From assembly GCF_019649055.1 (NCBI RefSeq), contig NW_026570262.1, positions 930,001 to 994,000 of the forward strand: a stretch of DNA of 64,000 nucleotides. The letters are read 5' to 3'. The position numbers and the translations under genes were made by a program. The DNA is from Paramacrobiotus metropolitanus (Eukaryota > Tardigrada > Eutardigrada > Parachela > Macrobiotidae). The first letter of the stretch is position 1. Every line of letters starts with the position of its first letter. A model generated the notes under the pieces. The model was not told where the DNA came from and made no database searches. It saw only the letters and a list, made by a program, of their open reading frames with translations. Positions 54,801 to 64,000 of the stretch are shown here, piece by piece.

Positions 54801-57800
54801 ATGAGCCTCGTCAAAAATATGAACACCATTACGGATCCATCGGCTGTCCGTAGTTGTGGGAGTTCGTTGAACGGATCCCTGCACAGCTTGTCCATCGACT
54901 CTGTGTCAGATAATATGGAGGCAGATGAAAATTCGGCTAACAGTACGATGACATCCCGTGAACGGACCATGGAAGAGGTTAGGAGCAGTAATGTAAAAAA
55001 TGTATTCTACAATTTGCATAATTCTGTTTATTATAAAATATTTCTTTTTAATTGAAAAAGTAAGAAAATTTTCTAATTTTGTGGGGAACAAACGTTTCCT
55101 CAAGTTTCGGCAGTTTCGGGACTGGTCATATTAGCGAACAAAGGACGAATAGGAATTATGAATAGGATAGGAATTATGAATAGACGAATAGGCTAGGACG
55201 AACAGGAATTTTGAGATTTTGTGCGGTTTACGGTGTGGGACTAAAGTTACTGATTTTGACATTTTGTAACATCACTTGTGAATTAATTTCCATGTGGTGA
55301 GTGACAACCTGACATCATGCCTGGGCCAATACAGTACAGAGTACTTTAACGGCGTGTCCGGGAATTGGAAGGTTGCCAGCATTAGCTCAGCGATCCTCAT
55401 ATGCTCAGATGTACACATAGTTTACTTTTCAGGTTGAGGTGATCGCACGTTTTCCCTTTTCCAGCCTATCCTTGCACCTCGTGAAATTTTGCCATCATTT
55501 ATTAATTCGTAATTGACAGTTAGCTTTTTTTCCGTTACTCTTCTGAAATCCCGATTCGTTTGGGTGTTGCGTTTAGGTGTTAAGACTATTAGAATTTTGA
55601 TTTTCTTGTAAAGACTCTTCTGTTGGTAGTAATTATTGAAATTTTGATAGTGATAAAGCTGATATTGCATGGATCTTGCTACAAAAAAATCCGATTCACG
55701 CTTCAGTTTTATGGCAGGGTTGATTTACACTGTAGCATGCGACGAGCTCAAGTAAACAGTCACAGTGGCTTTAAACTGTTTGAAAATTTAATTTTCGTCA
55801 GCGTTTGAATTTGTTACATAAGTAATTGTAGAGAAGTGAAGTGTTTGAAGTAACGAGGATTGCGGATTTGATTTTGTGGTTTATTAGTTAATTGCAAACA
55901 GTGGTAATGAAAGAATATTATACTAGCCCTTAAAATCGTAATCTGTGGCATTTTACATAAAGCGATAAAACAAGTTTATTTGTTGGCTTATCGAGTACGT
56001 ATATGATTTGGCGTCACTTCCGTTCGTGGATGTCGCTTGTTTTCTCACTGAAAGTTTCTGTGAATTTGTACAGTAACTTTGCTTTTACTTTTCAGATGCG
56101 AAATTTGATTCTGATGATCGAAGTTACTACGGATAGTCTCAAATCCTTGAATAACAAGTTTGGATCACTGAGATCACCTCCCGAATTATATCTGAAGGTA
56201 AGATTAACGTAAATTTGCCTCATTGGTATTACTATTTTCTTTGTTCCCTCTTCATGTTGCTTTGTTGTAATGTGTTATTGATTGCTGTGATAAGCTTGAT
56301 TGCTTGATATATTTTAAGTGTTAATGATTGCTGTACAGTGCAATATGTTCATGTATGTTCACGTTCACCTTATTCTTTCTTTATGGATATCTGGGGCTAT
56401 TTTAAAATTGAACAGAACGCATATTAGCTTTGTTTTTAGTTATAATAGGTTTGAAAAAGCAATAATCTAAAAAGACATAAAATTGTTTAATCGTAAATCG
56501 TAATCGTTTAAAAATGCTAAAATTATTATTTTTGAGTATCACTATTGCATTCACTAATGCATTGCTGGTAGAATGTTGGTGCCAACTAACATGTTATGGA
56601 GGTCTGTTTGATCGCGCATTGTTAGCGCTTCCCGTGATCCACTTATAATTGCATCAGCTAGGCGCGATCATCATTCGGAAATCATTGACGTCAGCGCTGT
56701 CGTTCGTGGACGCTCTTATAGACTGCAACAAGTCCCACTTCGATTCAGCGTTGGCGCCAATGTGACAAATGCACCAATTTAATACCATCGTATTTGTGTA
56801 GGAATAATTCCCCGGTTCATTCTGTCAGGGTTAGGTCACCGCACAGGGTTACTGTAATTGCTACAAAAGGTTATGTAAGTGCGTTAAGTACGTGCATCGA
56901 ATGAATTAGCAAACGTGATCAAGTTAATCTCTAAACCGGCAACACGTCATCTGAAATCGCGGAAATACCTGCAAAATATCACTTCTTTACGAACTGCTCG
57001 ATAATGAGACATATTCAAATTGTCTCATATCATGTAGAATGTAGATGTAGTCTTAACCACTTGGTTGAATTGAAGTGGTCTAGAACGCTTCGTTTTCCCC
57101 GTTCTAAACGCTTCGTTTTCCCCGTTCCAAAGTTCGGGTATTGTGACCTGTTCCCCGTGATATTGCATGATATTACTATACATGCGGCGACGTCAGCGCA
57201 GCCTTGCCTACACATTATGCCACCGATTGACTGTAATATGAACAATGGAACACCTTCGCCGGCAGGGATCCCTAGGAAAGTGGACGGGCTACTGCCGTGA
57301 TTCTGGACGACACACCACTTACCTATAAATTAGTATATCACTTACAGCATCAGCGCACCGCTTACATTAGTAATTTAATTCGAAATAATTAGGATAATAA
57401 ATTCACATCAAATTTCCTTTAACTTCTCCGCTTCCTTCAATATCTCGAAGATCAAAGTTATGTAGATCATGCGCTCCTGTTCCATACTCGAGTGGAATAG
57501 GAGCGGCCGAGCGGGTGACTTTGAAGTAGTAAAGCTATCAGTTATTGTAGTCAGTTAGTGTTTTTCAAAAAAATTTAATCGAGGTTACAGTATACCTGCG
57601 CGATACTATGTTCTACAGTAGTCATTCGCACTGTTTGGAAGACTGGGAATGGTTTCACGTTAATTTTTCTTTATTGGGCTAGGTTGGATGACAAAATTCA
57701 TCTGATCTAGCTAACTAGGTGGTTTTTGCTCTCGGGGGCTCGTTTTGTAATCTTTTCGATCGGCATCAGTAGTGTTGGGGAGCCTGCTTGGTTTTCGCAT

Positions 57801-60800
57801 TTATATGATGTCTGATGTTTGTAGGAATACGCTGAATTGAATTCCAAGCTTAGTGGATATCAGGAGAGGCTGATATCGATACAGAGAAACGACCCGTCCT
57901 TAGCGGGAGCTTTCCGTAACAGGAATGCCAGCTCAGGCGCTACTCCTCCCCTGCCACCACGCAGCAGCCATGCCCCTGCTGGACCATCGAGTGCCAGTAC
58001 TTTTCCTGTTGTCAACCACTCGACGGACAGTCTGCCGGGAGTGGAAAGCAGTAGTGGTGTGAGCACGACGTCCAACTCAGCGAGTTCGTCAACTGCCAAC
58101 CTTCCCTACACACTCCGTCGAGTAGCGCTTCCGTACCCGCTCCGCCCATCCCACCAAAGCCGGCTAACGGTAAAGGCCGGATCATCCACGCCGAGTTACC
58201 GGGCTCTCAGAAATCAACAGTACGTTCGGTTTTTCAAAAAAAGGAGGGCCTTAATAGCTTACGCCAAATTTTTAAAGGTGGAGGCCATCAAAGGACGAAG
58301 TTTGGGGACACTTTCACTAGGAAGCTCGCGCATCGCCAGTTGCGAATCGACAACTGTCGGGTCTACAAGATTGACCCAGCAACTAACCAGAAGTATGTTT
58401 AACATGATTTTGCATTTGGACAAGATAGTGCAATGTTTTACGACGATAGGTTTAACCAGTCCTTGTTAAGTTTTGCTGTCATGATTTATAAAATCGTGCA
58501 TATTTTTAGAATTACTTTGAGTTGGGATGACGATGTTGGGAGCATTGATGTCGATAAGATCTTAATCGAAGAAATTCCCTTGAAGTTCCCTAGCCGGAAG
58601 ACGCTTTCTCATAATCTCCAGCAAAAAACTTTCATCACTGTCGTCCCCACAGTTTGTGATTATTGCAAGAAAAGGCTTTTTAACGGTTTTCGCTGTCAAC
58701 GATGTGACTATAAATTCCACCACCGCTGCGGTAAATACCTTCCCGTTACCTGTGAGTTGCGTATCGTGGAAAAGGAATATTTGGCTGGGTAAGCTAGGAT
58801 TTTTGGGGTCCTGTGTGGGATAGGGCAGCGTTGATATAGTATTTTGCTATTTGGTTATAGATTCTTGGCCAGCAACCAACAGCAGAATATTTCTGCGGCG
58901 AAAGAAGATACACAAGAAGCGCTGGATTTGCGCAAGCGATCCAGCTCGGCTCCAAATGTTAATGATATCGTTAACACGGTGTCCGGCAGTCTCCACCCTA
59001 CACTGCCAAAGAAGCGTCTGAAGCCCCCTACTTCTCCAGGTATTAATATTATTTTTGACATCTACACTTTCGGTAAACTTTCGGCATACTTTCCTGTGGT
59101 AAACTTGCCTTTAAAGTTTTGTGTTGTTTCGGTTATGGAATTTGCGTTTGCATGTTGAAATTTTTTGCTTATTGTTGGTAAAGAGAATGTGTTCCCCATA
59201 CGCCATAAGTCACAAGATTTTTTTGGTGGCCGGCATGTATGTATGCATGGCTTGATGCATGTGGACTGCTGTTTTTGTTTTGGCACAGTTTCACCTAGCT
59301 GGTCTGCATCCTCCTTTGCGTCGCGCTATATTCCTTATGCACCTTTTAAAGACGTCATCAGCGCTGAATTACAAGCTTGCCCCGATAATGGCGGAGGTAC
59401 TATATTACAATACTGACGTACTAATAAGCTTTATGTCGGACTCGAGTGGCCTTTGTTTATATTGCCATAAGGCAATATAAACCAGTTTGCGATTTAATGC
59501 AGGATTTATATTTTTCGTTGAATATGAAAAAATATGAAAAAAAAGTATGAGGAATGTGGAATCATACGTTAGAGTTTTTGATAGATGTACAAAGCATGAG
59601 GACCCGAAATGTTTTGAAAACATATCTTCCATGAAGTTAGTTAAGTTCGGTATGAATTAATCTTCCTTGAAGTTATGTGGTCTAGTATTATATAGTCAAA
59701 ATCGATTTCTAAACACAGGAGTTTTTCTAAATGAAGATACTTACGTGCATGCCAAAAACGAATTAGTAATTACAGAAGATTCGAAAGAATACGGAAGTAT
59801 TATTTTTTGCTGCTTTTAGGAGGCAATTTGATTATTTAGGAGGCGTTCCACAATTTTTCATGTAACTTTACGGTTACGAAATTTTTTATGTGAAGCTATT
59901 TGTGTAAATTTTTAATAAGGAAATATTTTCCCATAAGAAATCAGAATTTGAACGACGGTTCACAGCAGAACCAAAGTTTTCGAGCTGTTTGTTTTTATAA
60001 ATATATCAAAAGCGTTTAACGCTCCGTAATAATTTGCAGGAGAGTCAACAGGAAGTAACTCACTGCGGGTTCCCACTCCCAATAATCAGCCAGGACCCTC
60101 GCCACAAGGCTCCCCAATGGAAACATACGGTGATTCCCCAAAACAGTGGCTGACACCTGAATCCACGGGAAAATCGGTAAATACTGCCGAGTATATCTAT
60201 ATATTGTTTTGCGATTAATTACGGTACAGTAAGAAATGTTAAAAATTAAACATTCTTAAACATGAGGAAGACATGACTCCGTCTTATTTCGGTATGAATT
60301 AATCAGTTGGACGGTGGCGAAGATTTAATTTTACTTTTGGTGAATGATCTACTTGGCAGTGCATACGGTGTAATAGAAGATCTTACCTCTGAAGCGTTGT
60401 TCACAGCGCGTGCAGAGGGAAAGCATGGAGGATTGGGAGATTCCTGTGGATGAAATCATGATAGGGCCGCGTGTGGGCGCCGGGTCTTTTGGGACAGTTT
60501 ATCGTGGGTATTGGTACGGACCGGTTGCCATCAAGCGCCTATTGGTTATCGATCCAACCCCGGAGCAGCTGCAGGCCTTCAAAAACGAAGTGGCCATGCT
60601 GCGCAAAACCCGCCACAACAACGTGCTACTCTTCATGGGATGTGTATCGAAAACTCAGGAAGGCAAAACCCGACCGCAGTTGGCCATTGTTACCCAGTGG
60701 TGCGAGGGTAGCAGTCTGTATAAAAAGATTCATGTGGATGAGTATCGGCTGGAATTTAAGAATTTAATTGATATCGTTCGGCAAACGGCACAGGGCATGG

Positions 60801-61954
60801 CTTACCTTCATGCTAAATCAATCATACACCGTGATCTCAAGTCCAACAGTAAGCGTGAATGTTGTGATTCGTGCTACTAAACGGAAATCTGACAGTGCGG
60901 TGTTTTAGATATATTTTTAAGTGAAGAATGTAACGTGAAGATTGGTGATTTCGGTCTGGCTACGGTGAAAACGCGATGGACGACGAGATGGACTGCTCAA
61001 CAACAAACTAGGCAGACCACCGGATCTATTTTGTGGATGGCACCGGAAGTTATTCGCATGGACAAGGATGATTTGGTACCATTTAGCACCAAATCGGATG
61101 TGTACTCTTTCGGTGTTGTACTCTATGAGCTGTTGTGTGGGAAACTCCCGTACGATGGTATGAGCCGGGACCGCGTAAGTAGCACCTAAACACTTGGTCT
61201 TATAGGCTGATTTGTTTGATGAGCGATGTTTTACTCTACTGAGCAGGTCTAAATACTTTGCATGGTTTAAATGCTAATTATTGATGTCACTGTATGTGTC
61301 CAAAACTATCGGTGGCGATTTTTACACCTTAGTAAACCTGGTTTTGTGTGGTCGTGCTTTTATTATTTAACTATAGGTTTCCGATTTGGTATTGTTGTTG
61401 GGTGTACAAACGAAAACATAACTAGAGAACTGTAAACTGCATGCGAGTGTACGGCCCAGAGGTATGTATGTACGAAGTGTTTGTAGAGCTTGTACATACG
61501 TAAGAAGGGAAATACTGTGATTACCGCTGGATGGCGGAAGTTATCGGCTGTTTGTATTTCAGTTGCTGTCTTCGAAATGATATACATTTACTAAATCCTG
61601 TAATTGCAGATTTTATATTGTGTTGGCCGTGGATACCTGAAACCGACTTTGGACGCACCAATTTATGAAGTCACACGTCCGCTGAGGTCATTATTTGAAA
61701 CCTGTGTACGTTTTAATCGCGATGAGCGATGGGAATTTCCGAAAATTCATGATCAGATCCAGTCATTATTGGACAGTATTCCAGTTATTCGACGCAGTAA
61801 TTCTGAGCCAACACTGAATCGTAATCAATGGCAGTCGGAAGATTTTTCTCCCTACACTTGTCCTTCACCGAAAACTCCCAATATCAGCAATGTTCATATG
61901 ATGAACGTTCCGTCAGCATTCCCTTTCACTACTGGTACCACTGAACTGCGATAA
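54801..61954 (+). CDS. RAF: Raf serine/threonine kinase (B-Raf type)
   Basis: Exons: 54801-54977, 56096-56197, 57825-58392, 58510-58788, 58861-59039, 59289-59396 (possibly optional), 60040-60176, 60407-60848, 60909-61174, 61610-61954; about 867 residues. Order: BRS-like region typical of B-Raf ([15 protein letters not shown] to PPELYLKEYAEL); Ras-binding domain ([16 protein letters not shown] to LRIDNCRVY); C1 domain ([20 protein letters not shown] to [12 protein letters not shown]); 14-3-3 site RSSSAPNV; kinase. Catalytic motifs are intact: [27 protein letters not shown] (the V600-equivalent is Val) and WMAPEVIRM. The C-terminal [11 protein letters not shown] is the second 14-3-3 site. Raf couples Ras-GTP to MEK. 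The activation segment is a few residues longer than in human B-Raf. Exon 57825-58392 contains an unexplained frame change between 58055 and about 58150. Confidence 0.93.
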
Positions 61955-62401
61955 AACGCCTGTCATATTGCATTGTATTTTTGTTCTTGATGTTATTGCC
62001 CTTTGACTAATCATTATTAAACAGCAGCTACCGTTTTGAATGCTTTTTACGGTTTTAAATACGGCAGTTTTTCCAGCAGTAGCTGATATTCAGCTCTGAT
62101 TACTATCGAGCAAAATTGATGGTTATTTGAGGTAACTGATTTCTGGACTTGGACTGATGTTACATGTTATACTCGCCATCCGATTGTTTTAAATGTTTTA
62201 AGGATTTTAAATTCCAAGGTGTATGTACTATATGAATAAATTTAAACCGAGTCGGCCCTAGTAGTTTCGTGCGCATAACAAGATAAACAAAATAATAATA
62301 ATGAAAGCACGTTACCACTCACATAACCCATGAATTTCTTTTACATCTTGAAACAATAAAATGAAATATCACGTTCTCAAAAACCGAAAAAATGCACTGA
62401 A
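61955..62401. other. convergent gap between Raf and the FN3 gene
   Basis: Convergent 3' UTR space between Raf (+) and the FN3-containing gene (-). Only the Raf poly(A) signal is recognised. Confidence 0.4.
62235..62240 (+). terminator. poly(A) signal of Raf
   Basis: AATAAA 280 bp after the Raf stop codon. Confidence 0.5.
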
Positions 62402-64000
62402 CTAGCCAGACACCCCGACCGATGCCCGACCACCTCCGAGAGAAGCCTGCCCGGAAATACCGCCGTGACCCGAGATTCCCGCGTGTCCGGATATACCTCC
62501 GGTGCCCGCTGATGCCTGTCCTGATACGCCGCCTGCTGATGCTTGCCCGGAAACGGATACACCGCCACGGCCACTGTGCCTCGCATCCGCTTCGGCATGT
62601 GCGTGCCCCGGCTGGTGTCTTGCTGATTCCTCATCCTCGGGGGCATATTGATCTTCTTGGTCATGTTCCGCTCCCGCCTGAGCATCTGAACAAATCATTC
62701 AGTTTTCATTATTTTTAATACCGATTATTTTTAATATTTTACACTTGCCTCCCTCGCGGGATTGTTCGTGCTCCTGGTCATGTCTCTGGTCTTGGCCTTC
62801 GCGTGACCTGTCTCCAGCAGCTGCTTCCGGAGGACGGACTTCGTCCACAAAGTGGGGAATAGCTTGGCTGAATTCACCGGCGCCCTCTGCCGTAACAGTC
62901 CTCATCTTGATGTAAATCCATTGTTTCTGATACTGATTGACACCGAAAACGGCTTGCAGGTCTTCGCCAATGGCCTGTTCTTTCTGCCACTGGTCGTCGG
63001 GAGTGTTAGGATTGTCACTGTAGTAAATGTCATAAAATTTTGCGGTTACATCCGTGGGTGGGTTGTAAGTGAGCAGTATTTCCAGACCACCTTCCAGATT
63101 TTCCGCCTTTAAATCGGTCGGAGGCGGTGCATTGGGATTGGGTGCTGCAAAGCATTGCTAATATTAATTCACATCCAGTTTTTTTGTGCAGTGTCGAATT
63201 TCAGCCGCCCTTCTAGACGCGCATTTAGATTTTAGGGCAATAGTTCTCAGCAAGCAAGAAGCGTTTTGGTTGGTTAAACTCATGATCACAAAGCGCAAAA
63301 AATTCCCTTGACCAATGAGCGTGTTATATACACTGGAAGAATCGTTTTTGCAATTTACTTCCGATAGCTACTAGCTACTACTTCGAAATTTCAATAAGCG
63401 CAAAATTTTGAGTCGACCGTTGAAGATCTTGACAGACTTGATCGGTACTACGTCCGCGGCATATAATCGCCTTTATACGGTGACCGCTGACTAATTACGT
63501 ACTATAATTACGTACTAATTACGTACTATAATTACTTAGCTAGAGTAGCGTAACTGTCCGTACCTGCTCCAGAGCCACCAGCCGCACTAGCATCACCACT
63601 GCTACTGTACGAGCTAGAGCTACCATGACTGCCGCCGTATGCTCCACCGTAGTTGTTATTACCATATGACCCGCTCACACTAGCGCTGCCGCCCGCACTG
63701 GCCCCCTGCCCACTGGCCGATGCTCCACTGCCAGCCGCGGCGCCCCAATACGGTCCCCAGCTTGTCGTCTCCTGTTGACCCCGATTGTAGTAATCAGGTG
63801 TCGAGGTGTAGTAGCGAGCATAGTAATCTTCGGTGGTCTGTTCATACCGCGGGTCTTCTGGATAGTAGGGAGCGGGTTCGGGTGGATAGTAGGGTGCCGG
63901 CGCTCCGGGATACGGTGAAGGAGTCGTCTGCTGATCCCAGGAATGACCGGGATAGCGGTTGTACGGACCGGGTGTGGTGGGGCCACCGTAGCCCGGTCGA
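62402..64000 (-). CDS. Tyr/Gly-rich protein with fibronectin type III domain, 5' end outside window
   Basis: Exons: beyond 64000 to 63564, 63144-62749, 62685-62402. The first visible exon is low complexity: Pro/Tyr-rich repeats (APYYPPEPAPYYPEDPRYE) followed by Gly/Ser/Ala-rich sequence (GAYGGSHGSSSSYSSSG). The second encodes a fibronectin type III domain (PPPTDLKAENLEGGLEILL to YIKMRTVTAEGAGEFS), then an acidic/basic Gln-rich tail. The last exon is His/Glu-rich, then SGQASAGG / GGISGHAG-type repeats, then a stop. The second intron (62748-62686) appears to use a GC donor (G|GCAAGT) with a normal AG acceptor; phases agree only this way. The composition suggests an extracellular matrix or cuticle-type protein, but no signal peptide can be seen here. 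Family not recognised. Confidence 0.7.

Noticed and set aside
58059-58080. 22-bp intron (gtgagc...cag) to explain the Raf frame change
   Set aside because: Far too short to be spliced and gives the wrong frame for the Ras-binding domain.
57837-58469. Continuous 210-codon Raf-region ORF taken as is
   Set aside because: Its second half ([15 protein letters not shown] onward) is an out-of-frame shadow. The Ras-binding domain is read in another frame of the same DNA.
62377-62685. Alternative frame of the last FN3-gene exon (MLRRERNMTKK...)
   Set aside because: Open by chance. It lacks the Gly/Ser repeats of the preferred frame and does not match the phase of the upstream exon.

Overview
The window is animal nuclear DNA. 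It holds intron-rich protein genes with GT-AG introns, mostly about 55-450 bp long, and metazoan-only families (ROR receptor with Ig, Frizzled and kringle domains; Raf; Hook; Na+/K+-ATPase alpha). No bacterial or viral genes, rRNA, tRNA or CRISPR arrays were recognised. The gene set and compact structure suggest a small-genome invertebrate, probably an ecdysozoan. A tardigrade is my best guess, but that is an inference I cannot test here. Genes were rebuilt exon by exon by joining reading frames across splice sites whose phases agree and comparing the product with remembered family architecture. Exon lists are given in each entry.

Layout. 0.8-3.8 kb (-): TMEM209, a nuclear-envelope protein. 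4.1-4.8 kb: a non-autonomous DNA transposon. 7.1-8.8 kb (+): a NUP50-like nucleoporin. 9.8-11.1 kb (+): CDC123, the eIF2 assembly factor. 11.6-16.8 kb (-): two tandem MFSD1-like transporters; the upstream copy has a one-base frame break. 17-27.9 kb: a gene-poor repeat island with a decayed MULE transposase gene, two hAT-type MITEs with 8-bp target duplications, a foldback element and minisatellites. 27.9-33.9 kb (+): Na+/K+-ATPase alpha in 19 firm coding exons plus a tentative first exon. 34-43.5 kb: mostly unexplained, with candidate exons on both strands resembling ANF-type ligand-binding receptors. 43.5-47.7 kb (+): ROR receptor with degenerate kinase motifs. 48.0-52.0 kb (-): Hook, 15 exons. 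54.8-62.0 kb (+): Raf kinase. 62.4-64.0 kb (-): 3' part of a Tyr/Gly-rich protein with a fibronectin type III domain, running off the window.

Functional links. TMEM209 and NUP50 both belong to the nuclear envelope/pore but lie 3.3 kb apart in divergent orientation. ROR and Hook are convergent, with stops 242 bp apart. Hook and Raf are divergent. Otherwise the genes look unrelated, as is usual for an animal chromosome. The most notable observations are the pseudokinase-like ROR, three MITEs that all start with TAGAG, a perfect 42-bp palindrome in a Hook intron, frame breaks in an MFSD1-like gene and in Raf, a probable GC-AG intron, hidden receptor-like exons at 37-43 kb, and an over-represented octamer TACTCGTA.
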